DNA from: Streptococcus oralis
Lineage (GTDB): Bacteria > Bacillota > Bacilli > Lactobacillales > Streptococcaceae
Direction of reading: 5' to 3'
Length of the DNA: 64,000 nucleotides
NCBI RefSeq assembly: GCF_001578935.1
Contig: NZ_KQ969522.1
Location: 170,710 to 234,709, forward strand
Part shown: positions 1-8,792 of the stretch, piece after piece
Layout of the letters: every line of letters starts with the position of its first letter
Position numbering within the stretch: the stretch's first letter is position 1
Notes under the pieces: model-generated
Told to the model about the DNA's origin: nothing
Databases searched by the model: none
The model's input: only the letters and a program-made list of their open reading frames with translations
Translations under genes and position numbers: made by a program

Positions 1-3000
1 CGAAGGCTGGCTCTATTGTTTCATCGATTGGAACCAATGGATCACCACCTTGGAAGGTTGGAGTACCTGTTTGTGGAACACCTTGAGGGCCTGTGCTGGT
101 TGCGTTAGTGCTGGTTGGTATTACTCTCTCAACAACTGGGGTGTAGGTTGTTACAGCAGATTTTCCATTTTTATCCACCACCTCAACTTGGACTGGAGTT
201 GCCGAACCATAGAAGGTTTTCAGTGGAGTAAAGACAATTGTTTTATTTACAAGATCTAATTCATATGTTCCTTGGTCGGCAATGGTTAGCGAAGTTACCT
301 TTTGTCCATTCTCATCATAAAGAAAGACACTGCTTTGGACTAGTTCAACGGATTTCTTTGCTCCATTAATGGTTGTTGTCCCTTTTGTAAAGTGAACCTC
401 ACTCTCGCTTGCTCTATCCTCATCAAACTGAATCGTTGCTGCCTGCTTCTGCCCTTGAAGACCTTTAGATTTCGCTGCACTTGCTGAAGGTACAACTGGA
501 AGTGGAACATAATACACCAACCTATCCCAAGAGAATTCTTTTTCCAACTCTTCATCCCTAGGATCATCCGCGTTCAATAAATATTCATCAAGAGCTCCTT
601 CTCCCGACATTGTGTTTGCGTCAATATCCTCTCTTGGATAATAGCCAGGAATTTCAGGAGAAATCACTTGAGACCAAGTTTGGTCTGCAGACCAGGCTGA
701 GTATGTCACACCTGCTGTCGCATCATTTGGTTGCCGTTTCGCCAAAACCTGATCAATTCTCTTCGTGCGAGTAAACGAATGAGTCTCAACATGTTTTGGA
801 GGAAGGAGTGATAAATCAGAATGGTTTGTTTTTTTGAGATATTCATAATCAATTTCGCGAGTTCCACGAACAGTTTCGGTTAGTTCTGTAATCTTGTGTC
901 TAAACTGAAACTTGAATTGTTTTGGATTAGCCGAATCACCAAAGGTATGATCTGTAAAATCGTTACGGATCAGTTCATATCCTGCATCTTCCAATTCCTT
1001 AATTCGACGAGCAGGATCATAAGAAATTGGTCCATTAGGTTTGCCTACAACTGTGTCTACCTGTCCTAGTTGCACTTCCTTAGACGAATCATTTACATCC
1101 ACAAAGGTAAAACTTGCAGATGACAGTTTGGTCGACATTTGGATTGAAACATTATTGGACTCAGTGTACTTTGAACTGCCATTTGCCAGAGCCGAAGAAA
1201 GATAAGCCGTAGCACCTGGGGCAGTATCTTGCCCGATAACTGCTCCACCGATAGGAAACTGAACCCTACTTCCAGCAGCAACCGGAGCAGTCGAATGCCA
1301 ACGAACTGCACGAATCTCTGACCAATCCGACACTTGGTCTGCTGTAAGCCATTGTGAAGCATTAATTTCTGCAGCAGTGCCCGCAGTACGACTATATTGA
1401 ACTTCCCAGCCTGAAGGTGGTGTTAGAGCTTTTGTCAAACTAACTGTAAATTCAGAGCCACGATTTCTGGATTCTAGCTGTTTATCACCTTTCATCGGCA
1501 AGGATGACAAAACATAAACGTCTGAAACAGGCTGTTTCGCTGCGTTTTTATAAGTCACTCTGAAATCAATCTCATCGCCAGGATAGTGCTCTTGGGTATT
1601 ATAGGCAAAGTGCTGATCTGTAGCTCTCTTCACTTCAGAGTAGACACCACTCGCTTCAGAAGCCTGTACGATCACATCGAAGTCATAAGAAACTGAATTT
1701 TTCGAGGTAACTGTAATGCCGTCGAGCTCCCCTAAGTCGTAGCCATTCTGAGCTTGAACGTCAGGAAGTTCCTCGTCCCAGAAAGCAATCGCTTTATAGG
1801 TATAAGTCCCATTTGGAATCGTCTTGTTTTCTAACTTCAAAAGTGTTGCAGGCATAGGGGAGTCTGGAGTCCCCTTTACTTGGGCATAGTAGAGAGTTTT
1901 CCCAGTATCTTTGTAATTATAATAAACCTTAAAATTAGGGTTTCCACTAAAGTTTAATTGTGGATCAGCCAAATAAGCCAGATGGTAAACTCCCGTCAAG
2001 TTTGCGAAGTTCTGAGTAGGGGTGTCTTTACCCGCAGTCCTTGTGATAAAATCTTCTTTAAAACCAGAAGCATCTGTGTGTCGATTAAAGACATCTGTCC
2101 GACGTCGTCCAATCATCGAAATTTGCTGGCTAACGCGCGTTAATTCGGCTGAGGCCGTTTGAGATAAGGAAACAGTGTTGCTAGTATTCTTAAAAGTGAA
2201 ATCCGTTCTAGAATCCAACTTACTAATCGTCGAATCTTTATAAAGACTTTCCCAATTATTAAAACGTGTTTTGGTCTGGAAAACAAACATTGATGTATCA
2301 TTTGTTGAGGACTTCCTCATCTTGATGTTTTTAAACTTGTACTCCAGTTCCTTCACATCTTGCTCTTCCGTCAATCGTAGACTACGGGTGTTACTATTAA
2401 AAGTCCCTAATAATTCACCTGTAGCTTTATTGTATACTTCTACAGATGCATCCGGTGAAGAGAAAAATTCATTCCAATAACGCTCCTCAATCGCATTGAC
2501 TTCCCGATAAGACTCTCGTGAATCCTGTATTTTATGAGTAACAGTATAGTCATTGATAAGATAATCTTTTTCAACCTCTGCGACTGATGAAAGTCGAACA
2601 TTAGAACGGTATTCTGTTTCACCATAGGAACGAATTATCTCCGAGTCAGACTGATTATAGTGTCTAAATTCAAAGAGAGAAGACTCTGGCTGATCAGTTT
2701 TTTGAACAAAGAGAGTATAGGGAAGAACAGCCGTATTTTGATAACTAGTCCCATCTGCTTTTGTATAGATACCCGTCACAGATAGGTTTTGCGCTTTTCT
2801 ATTGATATCTGCTACTTTGGCATTCTTTAACTTGAAAGAAATTGGAATGAGCTTATTTTTATTGTTATTGATATCTTGAAGCGGATTGTTAGTTCTGTTA
2901 ATCGTCAGATGGTAACCCGTCGCATCGGCAGTCCATCCCAAAGCTTTGGCTTCATCTGTCAATTCATAACCTTCTTTTAACTCTATATTATAGGTATAAG

Positions 3001-4147
3001 ATGTGACAGGATCAATGATATTCCCCCCGACATCACTAATCCCCATACCATTGATCATACGACCATCAAAAACACCATTCCCATAGTTGAAGTAATCATT
3101 TCTTGCCGTATTATTCTTAGGATCTTTCGCACCATTAAATAGATAGTAGGATACAACCGACGAATCATCGTCAACGATACCATCATTGTTCCGATCGTAG
3201 CCAATGACCTGATTGTTAGACATTGGTGTCAGACCACCTACACCGTTTTCTAAGACTTTCCATGTGTGTTCAATACTTCCAAGTTCTTTGAGGACATTGC
3301 CATTTTTGTCATAGAGCTTAGCAGTTGCGGTCACCTTATGGTCTGGCCCAATGGCTTGGACAGCACCTCCCCAGTTATGCGTCAGAGGATCTATCTGAAA
3401 AGTATAGACTAAGTTATAGTTTGCTCCACCTCTCAGATTCACAGGTTCTATCTTTAAATCAAGATCCCCATTCGTTTTTTCTTGGCTGAACTTTACACCA
3501 CCAACTGGAGAAGGGGTTAATTTAATAGCTTTCCCATTTTGGAAATGAATTTTGATATACCCGCCAGAATAGTCTGCTTCGTGTCCAGTAATACTAAAAG
3601 TCAAGGATTCACGAACACTATCTACAGCATGGATATCTTTGATTGGCGAATGAGCTTTAAATGCTGCATTGACTTCATCTAACGATCTCTTGCGTCTTGA
3701 AGACGTTTTCCCGCTAGAACCGCTTTCTTCCTTGCTTTTCTGCTCAGTTTGAGTTGATTCTAGAGATTGCTTTTTCTCCTCATCTAAAGAGGGCTGACTT
3801 TCCTCCTTCGCATTGTCAACTTGAGAAACTGGTTGACTCTGAGCGACTGGTGCAGAGACTTCTGTTTTGGACGGTTCAGCTTTATCCTTCAGGTCCTTAA
3901 CTGCTTCGTTCTGTGTTACCTCTTTTTGAGGCTCAGAAATGACTTCCTGTCCATTCTCAGTATTTTTTTCCTTCTGTTGAATTTCCGCCTGCGTTTGTTG
4001 TTCCTTATTATTGACTTGAGCTTCATCTGCTCGAACTGGAGAAGTAGCCATCACCATAAAGGTTCCTAGCAATACCGAACAGGTCCCAACACTCAATTTC
4101 CGAATGGAAAATTTGGATAAAAATTGATGATAAAAATAACGTCCCAT
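1..4147 (-). CDS. Large YSIRK-type fibrillar surface protein with MucBP-like and CshA-type repeat regions, 3' end outside window
   Basis: The frame is open from the ATG at 4147 to the left edge (about 1382 codons) and has no stop in the window. The start follows a GAGGT ribosome binding site. The N-terminus carries a YSIRK-like export signal (FSIRKLSVGTCSVLLGTFM) and a DE-rich low-complexity stretch rich in Glu, Gln and Lys. A long beta-rich ectodomain follows. Near 1000-1120 the encoded segment (VDVNDSSKEVQLGQ to a DYEYL end) looks like a MucBP-type domain. The last residues in the window (GVPQTGTPTF and DPLVPIDETIEPAF) match the start of CshA-type fibril repeats. By family, the missing end should hold more repeats and an LPXTG anchor. 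It probably acts as a sortase-anchored adhesin. The MucBP call is by eye; the CshA call is firmer. Confidence 0.85.
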   Translation of the reverse strand, partial: MGRYFYHQFLSKFSIRKLSVGTCSVLLGTFMVMATSPVRADEAQVNNKEQQTQAEIQQKEKNTENGQEVISEPQKEVTQNEAVKDLKDKAEPSKTEVSAPVAQSQPVSQVDNAKEESQPSLDEEKKQSLESTQTEQKSKEESGSSGKTSSRRKRSLDEVNAAFKAHSPIKDIHAVDSVRESLTFSITGHEADYSGGYIKIHFQNGKAIKLTPSPVGGVKFSQEKTNGDLDLKIEPVNLRGGANYNLVYTFQIDPLTHNWGGAVQAIGPDHKVTATAKLYDKNGNVLKELGSIEHTWKVLENGVGGLTPMSNNQVIGYDRNNDGIVDDDSSVVSYYLFNGAKDPKNNTARNDYFNYGNGVFDGRMINGMGISDVGGNIIDPVTSYTYNIELKEGYELTDEAKALGWTADATGYHLTINRTNNPLQDINNNKNKLIPISFKLKNAKVADINRKAQNLSVTGIYTKADGTSYQNTAVLPYTLFVQKTDQPESSLFEFRHYNQSDSEIIRSYGETEYRSNVRLSSVAEVEKDYLINDYTVTHKIQDSRESYREVNAIEERYWNEFFSSPDASVEVYNKATGELLGTFNSNTRSLRLTEEQDVKELEYKFKNIKMRKSSTNDTSMFVFQTKTRFNNWESLYKDSTISKLDSRTDFTFKNTSNTVSLSQTASAELTRVSQQISMIGRRRTDVFNRHTDASGFKEDFITRTAGKDTPTQNFANLTGVYHLAYLADPQLNFSGNPNFKVYYNYKDTGKTLYYAQVKGTPDSPMPATLLKLENKTIPNGTYTYKAIAFWDEELPDVQAQNGYDLGELDGITVTSKNSVSYDFDVIVQASEASGVYSEVKRATDQHFAYNTQEHYPGDEIDFRVTYKNAAKQPVSDVYVLSSLPMKGDKQLESRNRGSEFTVSLTKALTPPSGWEVQYSRTAGTAAEINASQWLTADQVSDWSEIRAVRWHSTAPVAAGSRVQFPIGGAVIGQDTAPGATAYLSSALANGSSKYTESNNVSIQMSTKLSSASFTFVDVNDSSKEVQLGQVDTVVGKPNGPISYDPARRIKELEDAGYELIRNDFTDHTFGDSANPKQFKFQFRHKITELTETVRGTREIDYEYLKKTNHSDLSLLPPKHVETHSFTRTKRIDQVLAKRQPNDATAGVTYSAWSADQTWSQVISPEIPGYYPREDIDANTMSGEGALDEYLLNADDPRDEELEKEFSWDRLVYYVPLPVVPSASAAKSKGLQGQKQAATIQFDEDRASESEVHFTKGTTTINGAKKSVELVQSSVFLYDENGQKVTSLTIADQGTYELDLVNKTIVFTPLKTFYGSATPVQVEVVDKNGKSAVTTYTPVVERVIPTSTNATSTGPQGVPQTGTPTFQGGDPLVPIDETIEPAF

Positions 4148-4188
4148 TATTACCTCGATGTTTATATTCATAGCATTTTTGTATTACT

Positions 4189-4217
4189 ATTATACTTCAT
4201 ATAATCTGAGATAACAA
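4189..4217 (-). promoter_or_regulatory. Promoter of the fibrillar surface protein gene
   Basis: On the minus strand, TTGTTA (4212-4217) and TATAAT (4189-4194) are separated by 17 bases. The position suits a short leader ending at the GAGGT site before the ATG at 4147. Confidence 0.65.
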
Positions 4218-4283
4218 ACAAACTGCTTCTATATAATATGTTATAAAACTTACAAATTAAAGATATTTATATAAGCAAATTAA

Positions 4284-4307
4284 AAAGAGCCGATTTTTCG
4301 GCTCTTT
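4284..4307 (-). terminator. Terminator after fakA
   Basis: A perfect 10-bp stem (AAAGAGCCGA/TCGGCTCTTT) with a four-base loop is followed on the minus strand by a T run. It lies just past the stop codon of the kinase gene. Confidence 0.85.
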
Positions 4308-4320
4308 CCTTCATTTTATT

Positions 4321-5985
4321 TTATTCCACACTGAAAAGATATGGATATACGGGTTGTTGACCTTGGTGAATCTCTACTTCAACATCTTCGAATTCTTCTG
4401 CGATTTCTTGGGCAATTTCATTGGCAAGTTCTTCGCTTCCGTCTTCACCGACATAGAAAGTCACGATTTCACTGTCTTCGTCCAACATATGTTTCAAGGT
4501 TTCTGTCAAAGTTTGGTGCATGTCAGGGTTTGACACGAGGATTTTCCCATCTACCATACCAAGATTATCATTTTCATGGATTTCTAAGCCATCAATCGTT
4601 GTATCACGCACAGCTGTTGTGACGCTTCCGCTAACGACATCGCCAAGAGCAGCTGTCATACGCTCTTGGTTTTCTTCGATTGACTTACTTGGATCAAAGG
4701 CAAGAAGACTGGTCAATCCTTGAGGAAGAGTACGTGCTTCTACTACAACAGCTTGTTGTTCAAGCACTTCAGCCGCAGACTGAGCTGCCATAAAGATATT
4801 TTTGTTGTTTGGCAAGAAGATAATATTACGAGCGTTGACCTGTTCAACAGCCTTGATAAAGTCTTCTGTTGAAGGGTTCATGGTTTGACCCCCTTCGATA
4901 ACATAATCAACACCTTGAGAGCGGAAGATATCTGCTAGACCTTTACCAGCCACCACAGCAATCAAAGCATACTCTTTTTCTTCAGCTGGCTTGCTTTGGT
5001 TGGCTTCTTTTTCCACTTGGGCTTCGTGTTGGTTGCGCATGTTGTCAACCTTGACCTTAACCAAGCTACCGTACTTGAGACCTTCTTGCATAACAAGACC
5101 TGGATCTTCGGTATGGACATGGACTTTGACAATTTCATCATCATTGACAACGAGGAGAGAATCTCCAAGTTCATTCAAGTAGTTACGGAATTCGTCGTAG
5201 TCAAATTCCTTAGAATAAGTTGGACCTTGTTTGAGGGCTACCATGATCTCCGTACAGTAACCGAAGGTAATATCCTCAGTTGCCACATGCCCTGCTACAG
5301 ACTTGTGGTGCTCTGCATTGATCATTTCACCCATGTTGGCAGGAGTCGCTACAAAGTCCTCAGACGCACTGTATTCACCAGTAAGGGCAGATAGGAATCC
5401 TTCGTAGATGAAGACCAAACCTTGACCACCTGAGTCTACCACACCAACTTCCTTAAGAACTGGAAGCATTTCTGGTGTCTTAGCCAAAGCTGCTTTTGCA
5501 CCTTCCAAGGCTGCACGCATGACCTCAACAGCATCATCTGTCTCCTCGGCTTTTTTCTTAGCCCCAATAGCCGCTCCACGAGAAACTGTCAAAATGGTCC
5601 CTTCAACTGGTTTCATAACCGCTTTATAAGCTACTTCGACACCGGATTGGAAGGCAAGAGCCAAGTCTTGACCTGTTAATTCATCTTTTTCCTTGATAGC
5701 CTGAGAGAAGCCACGGAAGAGCTGAGATGTGATAACCCCTGAGTTCCCACGGGCACCCATCAAGAGACCTTTAGCAAGAATGCTCGCTACTTCTCCAACT
5801 GTAGAAGCAGGCTTATCTGCTACTTCTTTCGCACCATTTTCAATGGTCATTCCCATGTTTGTCCCAGTATCTCCATCTGGAACTGGAAAGACGTTCAATG
5901 AATTGACATATTCTGCTTGCTTATTCAAACGAGTTGATGCAGCTTGCACCATCTCTTGGAATAAACTGGTAGTAATTTTTGACAC
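4321..5985 (-). CDS. fakA: Fatty acid kinase catalytic subunit FakA (DhaL/YloV family)
   Basis: This 554-aa protein has the full family length. FakA phosphorylates fatty acids bound to FakB (DegV) proteins so that exogenous fatty acids enter phospholipid synthesis. The N-terminal DhaL-type kinase domain contains PVPDGDTGTNM at residues 34-44, whose aspartates bind Mg-ATP in this family. The middle and C-terminal domains match YloV. The start is GTG at 5985, supported by AGGAG seven bases upstream. It begins two bases after the stop of the Asp23-like gene, so the two genes are probably translationally coupled. The Asp23-like/YloV pairing is conserved in Firmicutes. Confidence 0.95.
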   Translation of the reverse strand: MSKITTSLFQEMVQAASTRLNKQAEYVNSLNVFPVPDGDTGTNMGMTIENGAKEVADKPASTVGEVASILAKGLLMGARGNSGVITSQLFRGFSQAIKEKDELTGQDLALAFQSGVEVAYKAVMKPVEGTILTVSRGAAIGAKKKAEETDDAVEVMRAALEGAKAALAKTPEMLPVLKEVGVVDSGGQGLVFIYEGFLSALTGEYSASEDFVATPANMGEMINAEHHKSVAGHVATEDITFGYCTEIMVALKQGPTYSKEFDYDEFRNYLNELGDSLLVVNDDEIVKVHVHTEDPGLVMQEGLKYGSLVKVKVDNMRNQHEAQVEKEANQSKPAEEKEYALIAVVAGKGLADIFRSQGVDYVIEGGQTMNPSTEDFIKAVEQVNARNIIFLPNNKNIFMAAQSAAEVLEQQAVVVEARTLPQGLTSLLAFDPSKSIEENQERMTAALGDVVSGSVTTAVRDTTIDGLEIHENDNLGMVDGKILVSNPDMHQTLTETLKHMLDEDSEIVTFYVGEDGSEELANEIAQEIAEEFEDVEVEIHQGQQPVYPYLFSVE

Positions 5986-5987
5986 GA

Positions 5988-6353
5988 TTATTCTCCTACA
6001 ACTTTGATATTTTGAATGTAGACATTCACAGTCTGAGCAGTGATTCCTAGTTGATTTTCTAAACTAAAACGAACACGCTCTTGAATGTTTTTTGACACTT
6101 CGCTTATCTTTACTCCGTAGCTCAATACGGTATAAACATCAACTGCAATGCTACCATCTTCGGCTGCTTTTATAACAACACCCTTAGAATAATTTTCCTT
6201 ACCAAGAAGGGCTTGGAAATTGTCTTTGAGGGCATTTTTACTAGCCATACCGACCACACCAAAAATCTCAGTTGCGGCACCACCTACTACGGTTGCAATC
6301 ACTTCATCAGTCAGTTCGATTTGACCATCTTTTGTATTAATTTTTACAGTCAT
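5988..6353 (-). CDS. Asp23/Gls24 family protein (YloU-like)
   Basis: This 121-aa single-domain protein is of the Asp23/Gls24 family, which in other Firmicutes is linked to the cell envelope and alkaline stress. Family features seen are the N-terminal GQIELTDEVIATVVGGAATEIFGVVGM segment in outline, the central VDVYTVLSYG strand, and the C-terminal VRFSLENQLGITAQTVNVYI. The ATG at 6353 follows a GAGGT site. It is the first gene of a two-gene operon with fakA. Its biochemical role is not known from the sequence. Confidence 0.92.
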   Translation of the reverse strand: MTVKINTKDGQIELTDEVIATVVGGAATEIFGVVGMASKNALKDNFQALLGKENYSKGVVIKAAEDGSIAVDVYTVLSYGVKISEVSKNIQERVRFSLENQLGITAQTVNVYIQNIKVVGE

Positions 6354-6475
6354 TTTTTTACCTCAACTAGTTGATACTCTATTTTATCATATTTCAGCCC
6401 AAGTGTAAAAGCAGAATGCTGTATCAGCGGATATTTACTCTATTTTTCAAATGATTTTATCTATAGAGCAAAAGA

Positions 6476-6496
6476 AAAAGACCTAAGCGGTCTTTT
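6476..6496 (-). terminator. Terminator after rpmB
   Basis: The stem AAAAGACC/GGTCTTTT has a five-base loop and is followed on the minus strand by a T-rich tract, directly downstream of the rpmB stop. Confidence 0.8.
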
Positions 6497-6504
6497 CATC
6501 TTTA

Positions 6505-6693
6505 TTAAACGCGTTCAACTTTACCTGATTTCAAAGCACGAGCTGAAGCCCAAACTTTTTTAGGTTTACCATCGATAAGAACAGTAACTTTTTGAAGGTT
6601 TGGTTTTACGGCACGTTTTGTTTGGTTCATCGCGTGTGAACGGTTGTTTCCTGATACAGTCTTACGACCTGTAAAGTAACATACTTTAGCCAT
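6505..6693 (-). CDS. rpmB: 50S ribosomal protein L28
   Basis: This 62-aa basic protein is L28 of the large ribosomal subunit at the normal Firmicutes length. The start [20 protein letters not shown] and the [13 protein letters not shown] end are diagnostic. The Cys-pair zinc motif seen in some L28 paralogues is absent, so this is the C-minus form. AGGAGG precedes the ATG. It is monocistronic, with its own promoter (6752-6780) and terminator. Confidence 0.97.
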   Translation of the reverse strand: MAKVCYFTGRKTVSGNNRSHAMNQTKRAVKPNLQKVTVLIDGKPKKVWASARALKSGKVERV

Positions 6694-6751
6694 TGTGTTT
6701 TCCTCCTATTAGATCTAATATAGCGGATGTGCTAGCACCACATACCGTACT

Positions 6752-6780
6752 ATGTTATCACACTTTCTTGAATTTATCAA
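6752..6780 (-). promoter_or_regulatory. rpmB promoter
   Basis: TTGATA (6775-6780) and TAACAT (6752-6757) are 17 bases apart on the minus strand, with a TG extended -10. The resulting leader of about 50 bases contains the palindrome GTGCTAGCAC. Confidence 0.6.
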
Positions 6781-6905
6781 GGGCCTAAACTATTTTGTTT
6801 GTGTCTAAATTTTTGGGAATAATTAAATATCCTTATAACTCAATAAGAAAGCGAGATTTTTCAGACAAAAAAAACTGGAAAAAGTTTCTCACTTTACCCC
6901 AGCCC

Positions 6906-6935
6906 TTGACTATATTGCACTATTTATGCTACAAT
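6906..6935 (+). promoter_or_regulatory. Promoter of candidate small RNA
   Basis: TTGACT (6906-6911) is 18 bases upstream of TACAAT (6930-6935), with a TG extended -10 at 6927-6928. No coding frame follows. Confidence 0.7.
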
Positions 6936-6941
6936 ATTGTT

Positions 6942-7012
6942 TGACTGATTAAGCAAAGTGTGTGTTTGTCTTAATCGGTGGTGTAGGAGTTGCTGCTTCT
7001 ACACCTTTTTCG
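6942..7012 (+). ncRNA. Candidate two-hairpin small RNA
   Basis: Downstream of a good promoter lie two stems with no open reading frame. Hairpin 1 pairs GATTAAGCAAA (6947-6957) with TTTG plus CTTAATC (6965-6976), with one bulged T. Hairpin 2 pairs GGTGTAGGAG (6980-6989) with CTTCTACACC (6996-7005) and is followed by TTTTTCGTTTTT, a classic intrinsic terminator. The predicted transcript is about 70 bases. I do not recognise the family, and no CiaR-type TTTAAG repeat is seen upstream. It could instead be the leader of a gene lost from this place. Confidence 0.65.
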
Positions 7013-7029
7013 TTTTTATTTACTCTATT

Positions 7030-7058
7030 ATTGTAACACATATTAGGCAAAAAAGCAA
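7030..7058 (-). promoter_or_regulatory. Possible opposing promoter facing the small RNA
   Basis: On the minus strand, TTGCTT (7053-7058) and TACAAT (7030-7035) are 17 bases apart, with TG before the -10. A transcript from here would be antisense to the small RNA at 6942-7012. Such AT-rich matches can arise by chance. Confidence 0.4.
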
Positions 7059-7088
7059 CTGTTTTGTCTAAAAAACATGGCAAAAAGA

Positions 7089-7113
7089 CCTCTAAAATTG
7101 CATTTTTTAGAGG
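7089..7113 (-). terminator. Terminator after the transposase gene
   Basis: The stem CCTCTAAAA/TTTTAGAGG is followed on the minus strand by TCTTTTTG, about 20 bases past the transposase stop codon. Confidence 0.75.
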
Positions 7114-7131
7114 ATTTTCTTTACCTTTTCC

Positions 7132-8430
7132 TTACTTTCGCTTACGCCCTCGTTTTCGTATAACGGCTCCATGGGGACGGTGGTCAACAAGAAATCCTGC
7201 TCCTAAACGGCTCGCCCTATACTCCTCATACTCATTCCGCCAATCCCCGAAAAACAATTCGTATAGCTGATCTATTCGTTCAAGGAGTATCATCCTAGCC
7301 ATAGTACAAGCTCCTTCAATAGACCAATACATCCCTCGATGTTTCATACGGTAGGTGACCTTTCTGTGTTGACTCTCCATTACCCCAATACCATGAGAGG
7401 ACAAGCCTCGATGTTTAGGTGGTCTGGTATCCCCAAAATTTCTCAATAATTTTTTACGGAAATTGTAAAAGCTATCAAAAGCCTCCTGACTTTCTATAAG
7501 AGACTCTACTGTATCTAGTACGGTCTGAAGAAGGCTTCTCTGATGTGTCTGGATAGCCTTAAAAGCCAGATCAAGCAGTGTAGATGGGTACGGCTTCAGG
7601 AATCTTTTTAATTCTTCATTGACATGATAAGCATCCCAGAAATGCTCATGACGTTTAATCCGTAGAGCTTTCTTGATTTCTTGAAATACTCTTCGAGTAT
7701 ATCCTATACCATTGTCCGAGTTAGTGATAAGAAGAGTTCGATCAGTGATTTCAAAATGATTGTAGAGATAGTCTATCAATTCTTCCTTTGCTTGCTCATG
7801 GCTTGTATGGATAATTTCATGCTTATTCTCGAGTACATACCGATTTTTTCCAATCTTCTTCGCTCCCGTATGAATCAGAAAATGGGCTAAGTCTGTATTG
7901 TGTCGTTCATCGTTGCTTGATGTTGTCTTGACGAGCACACCATCTCCCTCCAGGTAGATTTTATCTGCCTGGATTTTTTTCGGTTGCTCATCACCTCTAA
8001 AAAGCCGATAGCGTTCCCTCTCTGAAAAGAGTCTACCTGCCATTTTTACAGACTTCAAAACAGCGTCCTTTGTTATCTCCAAGCGATAAGCCATCTTAAC
8101 TGTTCGACAAACTTCACGATAGGATAAAACAGAAGCGTGTTTTGCCATGTGAAAAATCAACTCTGGAGAATAACGCATATACTTTTCTAAACCTAGCCAC
8201 TCATCTACAGGATAACAGCTTTTCTTTCCCTTTCGCCAGCGATTCCTAGAAAAGGTCATCTCTCCAAATGTGAAGACAACTGTCCTCTCGGTACTGTCTA
8301 TTCGTTTATACCCTTTCAGTCTCACGGAGGGAGCTATCTGCTCGTCATAATCTCTTACTCGCTTCAGGAATTGCTGCTCACGTTTGCGATCTAGTTCTGC
8401 GACAAATTCTTTTTCATCAAATCTAAACAT
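7132..8430 (-). CDS. ISLre2 family (UPF0236) transposase
   Basis: This 432-aa protein has the length and sequence style of ISLre2/UPF0236 transposases. Recognisable features are the N-terminal APSVRLKGYKRIDSTERTVVF and GEMTFSRNRWRKG, the central LLITNSDNGIGYTRRVF and HFWDAYHVNEELKRFL, and the C-terminal GLSSHGIGVMESQHRKVTYRMKHRG region in outline, with a basic tail RKRGRKRK. The reading frame is uninterrupted, so it may be active. A second, broken copy of its 5' end lies at 9734-9862. Function: DDE-type DNA strand transfer, inferred from the family. Confidence 0.9.
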   Translation of the reverse strand: MFRFDEKEFVAELDRKREQQFLKRVRDYDEQIAPSVRLKGYKRIDSTERTVVFTFGEMTFSRNRWRKGKKSCYPVDEWLGLEKYMRYSPELIFHMAKHASVLSYREVCRTVKMAYRLEITKDAVLKSVKMAGRLFSERERYRLFRGDEQPKKIQADKIYLEGDGVLVKTTSSNDERHNTDLAHFLIHTGAKKIGKNRYVLENKHEIIHTSHEQAKEELIDYLYNHFEITDRTLLITNSDNGIGYTRRVFQEIKKALRIKRHEHFWDAYHVNEELKRFLKPYPSTLLDLAFKAIQTHQRSLLQTVLDTVESLIESQEAFDSFYNFRKKLLRNFGDTRPPKHRGLSSHGIGVMESQHRKVTYRMKHRGMYWSIEGACTMARMILLERIDQLYELFFGDWRNEYEEYRASRLGAGFLVDHRPHGAVIRKRGRKRK

Positions 8431-8506
8431 ACTCTCTATTGTACTGAAATCATGACTATATTGAAAACATCACAAACTTTCTGCAAGACTCTTTCAAAAA
8501 TAAAAG

Positions 8507-8525
8507 CCTTCCCTTATTGGGAAGG
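8507..8525 (-). terminator. Terminator of the partition operon
   Basis: The stem CCTTCCC/GGGAAGG is followed on the minus strand by CTTTTATTTTT. It lies downstream of the small RHH-like gene and abuts the IS edge. Confidence 0.8.
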
Positions 8526-8533
8526 TTGTTTGA

Positions 8534-8557
8534 TTATAAATATAATTATATTTATAA
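8534..8557. repeat. 24-bp perfect AT palindrome at the partition locus
   Basis: The 24 bases from 8534 to 8557 equal their own reverse complement. The core TATAATTATATTTATAA recurs at 8793-8839 and 9675-9722. The palindrome overlaps the stop codon of the RHH-like gene. It is a candidate centromere or operator site for the ParA partner. Confidence 0.6.
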
Positions 8558-8779
8558 CGATAAACTTTCGATTAGTTTATCAAGATAATCTGATGCAGAC
8601 TTTGCTCCAGCTGCTTTAGCAATTTTATCCAATTTTTTCCGATTGCTTGGTTTCAAAGTAAACTGAAATTGTTTCTTACGTTCAAAACTTTCAAAGCTGG
8701 CTACATCTGAAATCTGCTCAGGTTGATGGGTTGCTTCGATAATCTGCGAAATCTCTTTTTCTTTTGGTGTGAATGCCAT
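8552..8779 (-). CDS. Small ribbon-helix-helix-like protein, probable ParB-type partner
   Basis: This 75-aa protein is encoded directly after parA. The C-terminal half, FQFTLKPSNRKKLDKIAKAAG followed by KSASDYLDKLIESL in outline, has the strand-helix-helix pattern of ribbon-helix-helix DNA binders. The N-terminal half is polar and probably flexible. In ParA-type partition cassettes a small DNA binder in this position binds the centromere and contacts ParA. AT-rich repeats lie on both sides of the gene. AAGGAG precedes the ATG. I do not recognise a named family, and the role is inferred from position and fold pattern. Confidence 0.65.
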   Translation of the reverse strand: MAFTPKEKEISQIIEATHQPEQISDVASFESFERKKQFQFTLKPSNRKKLDKIAKAAGAKSASDYLDKLIESLSL

Positions 8780-8792
8780 GACAATCTCCTTC

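Larger units (their letters stand above)
7082..8497 (-). mobile_element. ISLre2-family insertion sequence
   Basis: The element carries one full-length transposase gene. The right edge near 8495-8497 is set by where similarity with the remnant at 9734-9862 ends. The left edge near 7082 is tentative: AAAAAGACCTCTAAAA there resembles the outer end AAAAAGTCTTGTAGAA of the remnant (12 of 16 positions). I could not find a clear 9-bp target duplication. It sits exactly between chromosomal DNA and the plasmid-like element. Confidence 0.75.

Noticed and set aside
4996..5394. 132-aa plus-strand frame inside fakA
   Set aside because: It is the antisense shadow of a well-conserved kinase gene, without a promoter or ribosome binding site.
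6942..7012. Type I toxin-antitoxin RNA (Fst/Ldr type)
   Set aside because: No short hydrophobic peptide frame is present on either strand between the facing promoters.
7064..7270. 68-aa plus-strand frame starting at TTG
   Set aside because: It runs through the transposase terminator and the antisense strand of the transposase gene, has no ribosome binding site, and its product is basic without domain features.
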